Source of the DNA: Alentia gelatinosa
Lineage: Eukaryota > Annelida > Polychaeta > Phyllodocida > Polynoidae
Length of the DNA: 64,000 bases
Direction: 5' to 3'
Assembly: GCA_950022655.1 (NCBI GenBank)
Contig: OX465584.1
Coordinates: 50,264,723 to 50,328,722, forward strand
Shown piece after piece: positions 32,046 to 40,916 of this stretch. The stretch's first letter is position 1; each line of letters opens with the position of its first letter. Position numbers and translations under genes: made by a program. The notes under the pieces were generated by a model. The model searched no databases. It had not been told where the DNA came from and was given only the letters and a program-made list of their open reading frames with translations.

Positions 32046-32954
32046 GACAGTGGACTGAGGCCCGCCCAGTGCAGCCTATAAGTGTGAGAGTGTGGTAACT
32101 GTTATTAACAAACACCGCGCTGCACTTCCCTCTATGAGGTCATGTTAATGCACTCCTCAATGGTCAGTGACTCAGTCTTATCGTTCTCATAAACAGACTT
32201 GGCCCAGCACCAGGCTCTCTGCTATATACAGATCTATTTTTACTGATTAGAACAGCATTAACCCTTTCCCTCTAGCACCCTATTCACCTGACACAGCACC
32301 ACACAGTGACACCATTACAACCACAGGCAATTTAAATTAAGAAATGGAATATTCCCGTGATTTCTGTATTATTACATTGGAAACCACTACTAGATAATAT
32401 ACCCCAATTCTCTTTTTACATTATCAAAGTTTTATCGAATTCAAATGATAATTTTGAAAGTTACCGAAATATGTATATATGTATACGGTAAAATTTTTAC
32501 TTCAACTCACCAAGTTAAGTTTCCCTAAATTATACTATCATCAATAATACCTGGAGGCATCATGCTTGGAGGTGCCGAGAATGCCTGAAGGTGTAGCAGT
32601 AGATTTGAACAAAACAAATCATTGACAAAAATTACATGTGTTAGGGTTTTCCTTTTGAAGCCTAAGACGGCTCTCCAGCCGGGGAAATATACGACATTGT
32701 TTGAGGTGGGTGATTTGAGTACATCTCTTCTTTAATCTATTGCGTACACGATGGTACGAGGTCCGCCCTACTTTGCCGTTAGAAATGGAGCCCAAATCGG
32801 ACCACGAAGGTCAAAGATGTGGATCAAGGTGAACGGTCATGTTGAAATTGTGATCCCAGAAACGATTCACCCACAAAGATAAGATGAGGGTAAAGTGATG
32901 GCTTATCATGTGTTTAATACGGCATGTGATATATGAGAATGGTGACATGAGGTA
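32046..32954. other. No gene supported
   Basis: Unremarkable AT-rich DNA up to the palindromic repeat. Confidence 0.3.
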
Positions 32955-33252
32955 CTATAGAGGAAACCCATGAAAGTTTAGGGTCTGAGCTCGTATCCCA
33001 TCGAGTTTGAATCACGTAGTAATTCACAAGGCGAAGCCGCGTGAATTGCTATGTGATTCAAATGCGTTGGGATCGAGCTCTGACCCTAAACTTGAATGGG
33101 TTTCTGAATTTATCTCACCCTTAATATTGACCAATGGGCTAACATTTGTGACATTATCCCGCATTGGATATTTTTCCTAAATATCTAATGGGCGTTAGAT
33201 ACGAGATCCCAATGTTAAGTCTATGGAGAAAAAATATCTGGGGTGAGATAAA
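32955..33252 (+). mobile_element. Palindromic repeat family L, full copy
   Basis: Module 1 (32,955 to about 33,106) is a foldback: GAAACCCATGAAAGTTTAGG and its complement, with centre AATTCACAAGGCGAAGCCGC. Module 2 (33,109-33,252) starts TTTATCTCACCC and ends with the exact complement GGGTGAGATAAA, a 12-bp TIR, and contains a CCCAATG/CATTGGG-type hairpin. It is non-coding. The two-module layout parallels family D although the sequences differ. Confidence 0.75.
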
Positions 33253-34370
33253 GCGTTGACTTGTCTGGTGACTCGTCTATCTGTGTCAGTGATCAGCATG
33301 AGTCAGCGGAGACAGTCCCCTCCACCCCCTCCACACCCCACAGCCTCACTCACACAGCAGCCAGTCATCTGTTAACCCAGACGGCAGGTCAATTAGACTC
33401 TGAACGACCACACGGCACCGCGAATTATTAGTGAGCTGCTCACTCGACTGAGCAGACTGTGAGCTGCTGCTCATCACTGAGCAGGAATGTTACCATCATG
33501 GGGATGCAAGTATCCAGATAACCTTTTTTATCTGAAATATTATATTTTCATTTGTCACCTACCATATAAAAAACGGTGTAAGCTTATCTGATCTGGTTGG
33601 AAATTATTGTGCACATAGGGACAGAAATAACCAGATCTAGGCTTGGAGACTGAAGTGCTATGATAGTGTGATTGTCGTGTAGAGAAAATGTTGAACCTGC
33701 TATTCTTCTTGTATATCTTTACTCTTATCTACACTTTTTTTTGTAGCCACACTGAAAACAAAATTATGTACTGGCCTTTTTCCCTACCCTGATCTCTAAC
33801 AACCGGCTTTTATGAACCTACCCAAAGTCTGCTGAATGTGCAGAGAGGCTGCTGAAAGGGTTCTTTTTCTGAAAACAAATTAATTTCCCTAACCAAATAA
33901 GGGAATCTCATTTTATCTCCTGAATTCAGTTCCCACAGCTGTGAGCACGTTTCACTACTAGTCCTAACACCATCCAGTTATTTTCCTCTGTATTTTATTT
34001 GTGGCCGTCATTTTCTGATAACCATAACCTGCGGATGTGTGTGCTGATGTTCTGTGATGCACACAAGTAGAATTTAAATCACCAGTTATTTTTCCCTCGA
34101 GATTTCATTTCTGACTTTCCATCCTTGTAATTATGTCGCTATAATATACATTAAGCGACTGCGTCTGCTGGCCATGCGTTATCTGATGGGTTTCAGTTCT
34201 CTATATATCATCACATGATGATTTACAGCGTGGAAACCACTACACTGTCATCAAACTTGAAATTACATACAGATTTGTTTGCCAGTTTTCCGTTTTATCC
34301 GAGTACTGTATAACTGGGAATGAGTTCGTTATCTGTAATGTTTGTTTACAGCTAGCCATGCTTTGTTGGC
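33253..34370. other. No gene supported
   Basis: AT-rich intergenic DNA, with a short C-rich patch at about 33,318-33,350. No exon was recognised. Confidence 0.3.
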
Positions 34371-34522
34371 TGTGTCTGGTTTTGTTTATGATACTACAAA
34401 TATATGTGTATGTTATCATGGTAGCATTGACCAGTGTTCCAAGCGCTGTGTCTGGTTTTGTTTATGATACTACAAATATAGGTGTGTGTTATCATGGTAG
34501 CATTGATCAGTGTTCCATGCGC
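34371..34522 (+). repeat. Tandem duplication, two 76-bp copies
   Basis: TGTGTCTGGTTTTGTTTATG begins each copy (34,371 and 34,447). The two differ at only a handful of sites. The duplication leaves a short open frame but no recognisable protein. Confidence 0.9.
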
Positions 34523-35154
34523 GAAGTATGTGTAGTATTATGTAGACGTGAGGATTAATTACTCCATGTCCCTGTAGGGGTCGCCACCACCTCCAGTATC
34601 TCACATATATACTTTTTTTTTCGTGAAGGCTCTGGCTGTTTATTGGATGCCTCATGATAGAGTCAACATAGATATCCTGATGGAGGCATTGCATCTACAG
34701 TGTACTTTACTTGATTGTATGCTCTAAACGTAGAAATTACAGTAATCATTGGTCGCGACTCTCTGAACTTTCTGCGACAGTAACATAAAAACTTCATGTT
34801 TTTAGAGATGAAGTCTAACAGAACGCATTTACCGTTAAACTGCAAACACAAGCAAATCTTCGAGATGTTCACGTAATTAGATTTGATGTTATTTCTACCA
34901 TTCTTCTATCCCCCCCCCCCCCCCCGGTCAGCCCGCAGATCGTCGTTTAACTTGTAGAACGGCGCCTGCTTTGTATCTCAATCACCAAGACGCATGTTCC
35001 CGTGCAGCAGGCGACACCCGCTGAGGCCAGCCGTGTGTGTTATGAGTAAATTACGAGTGATCATTGGACGCAGGTGTGGGAGGTGTGTGAAGGGAGAAAG
35101 AAGTGTGGAAAATGGGGATGAAATGAGAGTAGGTTTGAGTTGTCTGTGGCCGCC
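34523..35154. other. No gene; C-run
   Basis: A C-run lies at about 34,911-34,926. Nothing else is recognised. Confidence 0.3.
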
Positions 35155-35330
35155 TCACTAGGTGGCACTGCAGTGCTGTGTGTCTGAACGGGGCATGTCT
35201 AACTTCCGGCGTGTTTTCCCGGTGTGCCTCCATGTTGAGTCACCAGGTGGCACTACAGTGCTGTGTGTCTATATACGGGGCATATATGACTTCCAGTGTT
35301 TTAGTGTGTGCCTCCATGTTGAGTCACTTG
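35155..35330 (+). repeat. Tandem duplication, two ~86-bp copies
   Basis: GGTGGCACTGCAGTGCTGTG begins copy one at 35,161 and GGTGGCACTACAGTGCTGTG copy two at about 35,246. Both end in GTGCCTCCATGTTGAGTCAC. Confidence 0.85.
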
Positions 35331-35783
35331 AGCCAAGTGGTTTGCAGCGAGCTACTCGGGTTCTGAGAAGAAGCTCACCTTTTAACGTTGAGTCACACAG
35401 ACCCCGTGTGTTCTGCCTCGTCACCTTAGAGGTCTGCAGGAAAGAGGGATAAAAATACAACACATCATTCTGATAAATAGTTGTGGAGAGGTGTCACCGT
35501 ACTTTACCAAATGTTTCATTCTCCATACAATCAGAGGATTGTAAGAATTATTCACCATGGTATGACCTGATTCATGTCAGCATGTGATTTGATTAATTCC
35601 GTTGAAACAGAATAAAGATGTTTGTTTATTGCCACTTATTTGATTGTCTCGCTTCTTGATACTTTCTGTATCTTAGCATTTCCATGCATGACATCGACTG
35701 TCTTCATATATACTATAGCCTTCAGTAACCAAGCTATAGATGTATCCTATGAAAAAATAGAACAGAGCAGCAGCACACCCATG
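35331..35783. other. Flank of the LTR element
   Basis: Ordinary AT-rich DNA. The last four bases before the element, with 35,784-35,787, supply the left copy of the ATAT target duplication. Confidence 0.4.
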
Positions 35784-35787
35784 ATAT

Positions 35788-36235
35788 TGTAGTACAGAAC
35801 GACTAGGACACGCACAGGTACAGTTCAATAGTTTATTCACAGGCACTCTCAACGGAGGCTGGTAGACAAGCTTGACAGGTACGTACCTCCGGCACGTTAA
35901 GCGTAATATGTAACCAACGTAATCACCCACTTAGGGGGGAACTCTCAGGTACTCCGACCAGGTAAGTAACCGTGGAGGGTGCCAGACAGGAGGTTCGCAG
36001 GGAGCCTTCCGGAGGTGGTTCGGGCCCAGTCTCACGACGGACCCCCGTCCGGAGGGCATCCGGAGACTTATATAATAAGTCGGCCGGATGTCCCCCGACG
36101 TCACTTCCGGGACCAGGGCGACCCCTGGTGGGCCCGCGGGGTGTCACCGAGGCAACACTCCGGAACCCCTCCGAACCCTCCGGAACTCCGGAGGCGCCTC
36201 CGGACCGGAGGCGCCCCTCCGGAAGGCTCACCACA
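35788..36235 (-). repeat. 3' LTR
   Basis: It lies left on the plus strand. In element sense it begins TGTGGTGAGCC and ends GTACTACA. A polyadenylation signal AATAAA lies at 35,837-35,832, about 45 bases before the LTR end. A TATA-like ACTTATTATATAAG is at about 36,067-36,080. It reads the same as the 5' LTR. Confidence 0.95.
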
Positions 36236-36794
36236 CTCTCCCCCCCCGACTGACACCCATCCGCTCTGAAACCAGAAAAATTGACTCGAAAAAGTTGACT
36301 CGAAACCTACCCCTTTGGTAAACAACCCCCCCCCAAACATCAACGTCCACGTGATTAACCTGTATACTAATAACAACACTCGCTGGCCTCAGGCCCAAAA
36401 GTTCAACGTAACACAACGGTGTCCCAGCGGTCCCTGGGTCCGGAGAGACCCTATCCTCCGCTCGTCGCGCTGGGTCGGCTATTCTCTCGCTGTTAGGGGG
36501 GTTCCCTGGCGACGTCGTCCTCCCCGCGCCGTCACGAGCTTGACTCTCCCGGTCCTCTGGTACCGCCTGGTACTGCAACGGCAGCTCCTGACTCCGGTCC
36601 CCGTCTGTCCACCGGCCTCTGCGACTAACCCGGCGGCCTGGCCCACCGCCCTCCGGGAGTTCCGCCTCTGGTCCGGCCCAGTCCCCCGTCACTGCCCTCC
36701 CGTCGCCTAGGAGAAACCAACACCCTCCGATTACTCGAGTGACACAACAGATCAACCAACACATAATTGCGAGAGGCAAATCGACTGCGTTCAT
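36228..36794 (-). CDS. 188-codon open frame after pol, doubtful
   Basis: It begins ten bases after the pol stop with ATG. Residues about 6-30 are hydrophobic and cysteine-containing, like a signal or membrane segment. The rest is charged and Gly/Arg-rich without a recognised domain. It runs through the polypurine tract into the LTR, which argues against a maintained gene. It could be a relic of an env-like third frame or chance in GC-rich DNA. Confidence 0.15.
   Translation of the reverse strand: MNAVDLPLAIMCWLICCVTRVIGGCWFLLGDGRAVTGDWAGPEAELPEGGGPGRRVSRRGRWTDGDRSQELPLQYQAVPEDRESQARDGAGRTTSPGNPPNSERIADPARRAEDRVSPDPGTAGTPLCYVELLGLRPASVVISIQVNHVDVDVWGGVVYQRGRFRVNFFESIFLVSERMGVSRGGRVW
36236..36247 (-). 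promoter_or_regulatory. Polypurine tract
   Basis: In element sense GGGGGGGGAGAG directly abuts the start of the 3' LTR, the expected site for plus-strand DNA priming in LTR elements. Confidence 0.85.
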
Positions 36795-36803
36795 GGCTAA
36801 CTG

Positions 36804-38183
36804 TCAACTATCAGGGAAAATGTGTGTTCTCACCGGAGGAGGCATCTTCCGGTAGATCGTCGCCGTCGTAGTGACCATCCTGTAGAGGCCGTCGCCCACG
36901 ATTTCTACTCTGGAATCGCGGTGGCCTCCGACTGCGGTGTAGCCCGCGCCCAACTCGGGGGCCTGGAGGTACGTGGACCAGCGGCCCAGGCGGTCAGGAT
37001 TGGGGCCCGGGGCCCACGGCACCCACACCGGTCCTTCCGGGTACCCATCACAGCGGTGGGTGGCTGGCTGGGTTGGCCCCCTCGCGGCCTCCGGGCCAGG
37101 CGGGGGGGGCGGCTGTGTCGGCTCCGGACCAGGCGGGGGTGGCGGCTGCGTCGGCCCCCTCGCGGCCTCCGGGCCAGGCGGCGGCGGTGGTGGCGGCGGC
37201 GTTGAAGGGGGAGTGGCGGCTGACTTCTTCCCCTTGCTCTTGCCCTTACCCTTCCGTAGGGGAGCTGTCTCCGCAGGCGGCTCCGGTCGGCTGCCCGGCT
37301 GGGTCGCCTGACCCGTGCGGCTGGCTGCCGGCGGCGAGCTGGCCCGACTCGGGGGCCGGTCCACGTTGGCTTGTCGGAGGCCCGCCCGCTGGAAGGCCTG
37401 GGGGCCCTCCGGGGACGCCTGGAGGAACAGCTCCCCATCCTCCCGGAGTGTGCCCAACAGGGGCACCGGGGTTCCTGGCGGCATCACCACAGATTTATCA
37501 AAGTTCAAGGCCGTAACAACAGCAAGCTCGGGGAGGAGGGGGCCCACTTCCTCCGGCCCGTCACCTCCTGCCCAGGAGGGGCCCTGGAGGGGGTCCTCCT
37601 CCGTCCCCGGTAGGTCTTTGGCCTGGACGATCCGGGTGGGGCTGGCCGGGTGGCGCTCAGTCCTGGCTTTCTTCATCTTGGGTCGGGGGAGGTCTGACCT
37701 GGCGCGGCTGGACTCTCCGGAGCGTGCGGCGACCCGGGGGGAACGCCGGACACTCGTCCCTGCCTGGGGCTCCTCGGTGCACAGCGCCTCTAGGTTCCTC
37801 GCGGCTTCCACCAGTTCCTCGTCCTCACCCAGCACCACTCCGGGGGTCCCTAGAGATGACTCCACCGATGAAGGGGGGTCCTTGCTCCTCGCCGGGGGGT
37901 CCTTGCTCTTCACCCTACCACCGGCCTCCAGGGTAACCATCCGTGGCGAGGGGATGTCCGCCGGGTGGGTATGCCACCGGTGCTCTGGGTGCTTCCCCCT
38001 CAGATGGATCTGCAGGTCGTGCTTTCTATCTTTCGCATACACTTGGCGACATCCCTCCGCAGGACACGACCACCCTGGAGTAGTGCGGGCGGAGTGGCAA
38101 CGCTGGTGCCTCCGCATGTTATCACGTCGCGAAAATGTCATCTCACATTGAGCACAGGTGTAACTTTTACTATCCTTCCCCAT
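36804..38183 (-). CDS. Zinc-finger/proline-rich module, possible separate ORF
   Basis: This is the last 459 codons of the pol frame, from an ATG at 38,183 that could also start its own protein. Finger 1: C921-X2-C924-X12-H937-X3-H941. Finger 2: C951-X4-C956-X14-H971-X4-H976 (pol numbering). Then come basic and acidic stretches, a KGKGKSKGKK patch, proline runs and a final ~80 residues with several Trp, Tyr and Gly that look folded. C2H2 fingers are nucleic-acid or protein binders. They are not part of standard Ty3/gypsy Pol. Origin could be capture of a host mRNA segment or a lineage-specific accessory gene. I do not recognise the C-terminal block. Confidence 0.6.
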   Translation of the reverse strand: MGKDSKSYTCAQCEMTFSRRDNMRRHQRCHSARTTPGWSCPAEGCRQVYAKDRKHDLQIHLRGKHPEHRWHTHPADIPSPRMVTLEAGGRVKSKDPPARSKDPPSSVESSLGTPGVVLGEDEELVEAARNLEALCTEEPQAGTSVRRSPRVAARSGESSRARSDLPRPKMKKARTERHPASPTRIVQAKDLPGTEEDPLQGPSWAGGDGPEEVGPLLPELAVVTALNFDKSVVMPPGTPVPLLGTLREDGELFLQASPEGPQAFQRAGLRQANVDRPPSRASSPPAASRTGQATQPGSRPEPPAETAPLRKGKGKSKGKKSAATPPSTPPPPPPPPGPEAARGPTQPPPPPGPEPTQPPPPPGPEAARGPTQPATHRCDGYPEGPVWVPWAPGPNPDRLGRWSTYLQAPELGAGYTAVGGHRDSRVEIVGDGLYRMVTTTATIYRKMPPPVRTHIFPDS

Positions 38184-40916
38184 CTCGCAGTCGGAGGGTG
38201 ACGATGGCGTACCAAATAGCTGCCTGGATAGCTCGTCTCTGTTACGCGTGCCTGGAGAGACTGGCTTCCTCCGGGGTGACGTGCGCAATGCAGCGCGATG
38301 ACGAGGGTAACCTCGCTCTCGCTCAGTGGCTTCCCTACGGGCTGCCCCGAAGCGAGGGCGAGAGCCCCCCCACCGGTCCCCCCCTCTCCAGCGCCTCTCG
38401 TTACGCCTCCGATTGCGAATCTTTTTAGCAGCATCCGACCGCCCACTTACCCTGGTGGTCTCCAGCATCTCCCTCCTGGCTGACTTGGCCCTTTCGAGGG
38501 CGTGGCCCTCATCCCCTCCACTCTCTCGTATCACCCTAGCTATCTCACTCCGCATCGTGGATGGACTGCCAGCAGAATGTAAACATTCGCTGGTGCCCAC
38601 CCCTCTCCGGTCCGTGACGCGCCCAATCGTCGGGAACCAGCTGCAGCGCTGCTGTTCCCGCCTCCTCCCTCCTCGAACATGACCACCCTTCCCTGAGTGC
38701 CTACGGCCGAACCTCTCCGTGTGACGGTGGTTAACCTCTCCGATAGGCCTCCGCACTTCGTCTCGTTGATCCCCAGGGGGTAACACCGTGGTTCGCAAGC
38801 CACAAGGCTCTCCCTGGTGCAGACGACCACCTTGATTCGAACGAAAGTGGCGGCTGTTCTGCTCTACGGAGGCCCCCCCGCCTGACCAAATCAGCGCGCG
38901 TCGTGCCGGGAACAGGCTCCGGACCGGCTGTTCCCCCTTACTCCCCCTGGCCTGTGACGGATGCGTCGCGTGGAGAGCAGAAGCTCTGTTAAGTCGCTTG
39001 TGCCCTCTCCAGCCTCCGATACGCGTTAATGGCACTCCCCTCAGCCCTCCGCCGGTCTTCAGTAATGGCCGCCGGCAAGTAGCGGCCCCCCTACGACCAA
39101 TAACGGCTGCCTGGGCCCCAGAGCCGAGCAGAGCACGGCTGTTCCCGCCACCGGAGGCCCCCCCCAGTAGCATCGCACGGCACCGTGTTGTCCGCCTCCG
39201 CAGGCCTTGCTCTCCCGTTAAGGGGCGCGGACAGTCCTGGGGGCCGACCGAGCGGCGCCCCCTCCCCAGATCGACCCCGGGAGGGGGCCGGCAGTCACTT
39301 CCCCCCTCCGTGGCCGGTGGAACACCGGCCTCCCCGACGGCCGGCCCCACGTAAGGGCGGGGGGGAAGCTGGCGCCGAAGGACCTCGTCCAGGCGGCCAA
39401 GGTGTTCCTCCCTTGTCGGTGCGAACACGATCACGTCGTCCAAATACACCAGGCATGTTTGCCACTGCAGGCCCCTCAGAGCCAGTTCCATCAATCTCTC
39501 GAAGGTCCCTGGTGCGTTACACAATCCGAAAGGCATCACGCGGAACTGATACAGCCCATGATGTGTTGTGAACGCGGTCTTGGCTCGATCATCGGCCGCT
39601 ACCTCCACCTGCCAATATCCAGAGGCCAGGTCCAGGGTGCTGAACCATTGGGCCCCCGCCATTGAATCCAGGGAGTCATCGATTCGGGGAAGGGGGTATG
39701 CATCTTTGACCGTGCATGCGTTCACCCGACGATAGTCCACACAGAACCTAGCGGTACCGTCTTTCTTCCGTACCAGCACGACCGGGGAGGCCCAGGGGCT
39801 CTCGGCCGGCTCAATCACGCCTTGTCGTAGCATGTCCTGGACCTGCTGGGTCACTACGTCCCTTCGATGGGGAGCTAACCGCCGAGGCGGCTGTTTGACC
39901 GGCCTGGCTTCCCCCGTGGGGATAGAGTGCTGCACTAAGTCCGTTCGTCCCATGTCCTGTCCGTCTCGCTGGAACGCATTCACATGGCGTTGTAAGACCG
40001 TGGTCAGTGGGGCCTGATCTTCTAGGGCCACTCCGGTCAACAGCTCCGCCAGTACCTCGGGTGGTAGCGTGGTGAGTCGGCGGCACTGTTGACCCGCCTC
40101 TGGTGGGCCCCTTTCGGGGGCCAAGGCCTCCACATGCCCCAACGTGGTTCCTTGATATACCGACAGCGTGTCAGCCCCGGGGTTCAAGACCCTGATGGGT
40201 ACCTGTCCATCCTCAGGAAAGAATACCGCCCTCCCTACTCGAAAAGGGTTGTTACTGGTAGCCTGGGGCTCCAGTAGAGCGGCCTCTCCGTCTCTCCAGG
40301 CCCCTATCACCTCTCCATCTACTATCACTTCTCCTTGCCCCCGGATCTGAGTAGTGTGGCGGCAGACTACCCTACATCGCTCTCGCGACTCTGGCCACTC
40401 CAGATGCCCCTGGCGCAGGTCCACGGAGACCCCGTGGGACCGAAGGAATCCAGCTCCTAGAATGGCATCCGAGTCTACATCCGCTAACGCCATTTCAATC
40501 GTCACCTCCCTTTCCCCTAGTCGGAGCGGAACTTGCAACTTCCCTTCCAGCGCTAATGGCCTTCCGTCCGCGCAGTAGATGGGCTGCGTGGACGCAGTCA
40601 CCTCCCCCGGTTGCTGGTGCTTCCTCCACCAGTTCTGAGATAGGATATTAATTCCAGCCCCAGTGTCCACCAGCAGCTGTATGGTCTGTCCCCATATTGT
40701 CCCGGTTACCACGAGCCCTGACCCTTGCGCCTCCTGCTGCCCGCGTATCAATCCTGACTTCGGCCTCTGATCCGTCTGCGGAGCGACCCCTGCCCGACCG
40801 GCAGCCGGGGTCGCTTCTAGTTTTCCGCCGGTTCCGGGGTCCTGGGACTCCTCTCTCTCCGGCCTCGTTGAGGACAATCCCGTTTGAAATGCCCTACCTG
40901 GTGACATAGAAAACAC
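36804..40916 (-). CDS. pol: Pol frame: protease, partial RT, then C2H2-finger region
   Basis: A continuous 1,370-codon frame that overlaps the gag end by 100 bp and lies in the -1 frame relative to gag. Position 1 is a GTG codon; the first ATG is three codons in, and expression by frameshift is more likely. The aspartic protease motif DTGAG is at residues 84-88. RT follows, with KDG (385-387), FCVDYR (391-396), LDLASGYW (428-435), MPFGLCNAPGTF (461-472) and catalytic YLDD (491-494). Similarity ends near residue 515, before the RT thumb, and no RNase H or integrase signature follows. From Met912 (38,183) the frame has two C2H2-like fingers, a basic/Ser/Pro region, a PPPPPGPE-type proline repeat near residues 1200-1270, and a Trp-containing C-terminal block. 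The join keeps the frame open over ~2.6 kb. Confidence 0.85.
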   Translation of the reverse strand: MFSMSPGRAFQTGLSSTRPEREESQDPGTGGKLEATPAAGRAGVAPQTDQRPKSGLIRGQQEAQGSGLVVTGTIWGQTIQLLVDTGAGINILSQNWWRKHQQPGEVTASTQPIYCADGRPLALEGKLQVPLRLGEREVTIEMALADVDSDAILGAGFLRSHGVSVDLRQGHLEWPESRERCRVVCRHTTQIRGQGEVIVDGEVIGAWRDGEAALLEPQATSNNPFRVGRAVFFPEDGQVPIRVLNPGADTLSVYQGTTLGHVEALAPERGPPEAGQQCRRLTTLPPEVLAELLTGVALEDQAPLTTVLQRHVNAFQRDGQDMGRTDLVQHSIPTGEARPVKQPPRRLAPHRRDVVTQQVQDMLRQGVIEPAESPWASPVVLVRKKDGTARFCVDYRRVNACTVKDAYPLPRIDDSLDSMAGAQWFSTLDLASGYWQVEVAADDRAKTAFTTHHGLYQFRVMPFGLCNAPGTFERLMELALRGLQWQTCLVYLDDVIVFAPTREEHLGRLDEVLRRQLPPRPYVGPAVGEAGVPPATEGGSDCRPPPGVDLGRGRRSVGPQDCPRPLTGEQGLRRRTTRCRAMLLGGASGGGNSRALLGSGAQAAVIGRRGAATCRRPLLKTGGGLRGVPLTRIGGWRGHKRLNRASALHATHPSQARGSKGEQPVRSLFPARRALIWSGGGASVEQNSRHFRSNQGGRLHQGEPCGLRTTVLPPGDQRDEVRRPIGEVNHRHTERFGRRHSGKGGHVRGGRRREQQRCSWFPTIGRVTDRRGVGTSECLHSAGSPSTMRSEIARVIRESGGDEGHALERAKSARREMLETTRVSGRSDAAKKIRNRRRNERRWRGGDRWGGSRPRFGAARREATERERGYPRHRAALRTSPRRKPVSPGTRNRDELSRQLFGTPSSPSDCEMGKDSKSYTCAQCEMTFSRRDNMRRHQRCHSARTTPGWSCPAEGCRQVYAKDRKHDLQIHLRGKHPEHRWHTHPADIPSPRMVTLEAGGRVKSKDPPARSKDPPSSVESSLGTPGVVLGEDEELVEAARNLEALCTEEPQAGTSVRRSPRVAARSGESSRARSDLPRPKMKKARTERHPASPTRIVQAKDLPGTEEDPLQGPSWAGGDGPEEVGPLLPELAVVTALNFDKSVVMPPGTPVPLLGTLREDGELFLQASPEGPQAFQRAGLRQANVDRPPSRASSPPAASRTGQATQPGSRPEPPAETAPLRKGKGKSKGKKSAATPPSTPPPPPPPPGPEAARGPTQPPPPPGPEPTQPPPPPGPEAARGPTQPATHRCDGYPEGPVWVPWAPGPNPDRLGRWSTYLQAPELGAGYTAVGGHRDSRVEIVGDGLYRMVTTTATIYRKMPPPVRTHIFPDS
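40817..40830 (-). promoter_or_regulatory. Candidate -1 frameshift region at gag end
   Basis: Pol is in the -1 frame relative to gag and the two overlap. Immediately before the gag stop is GGAAAAC, then TAG. This is A-rich but does not fit the canonical XXXYYYZ heptamer, so the exact slip site is uncertain; another site in the 100-bp overlap is possible. Confidence 0.35.

Noticed and set aside
36236..39370. Hidden integrase or RNase H in another frame
   Set aside because: I looked for HHCC, DDE and RNase H-type motifs in minus-strand frames and found none; faint CPRP/CDATGG-like words are not enough to call degraded pol. A profile search is needed to be certain.
37073..39571. Long plus-strand frames inside the LTR element (for example 37,315-38,151)
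   Set aside because: They lie opposite the pol frame in GC-rich DNA, where stops are rare, and have no domain.
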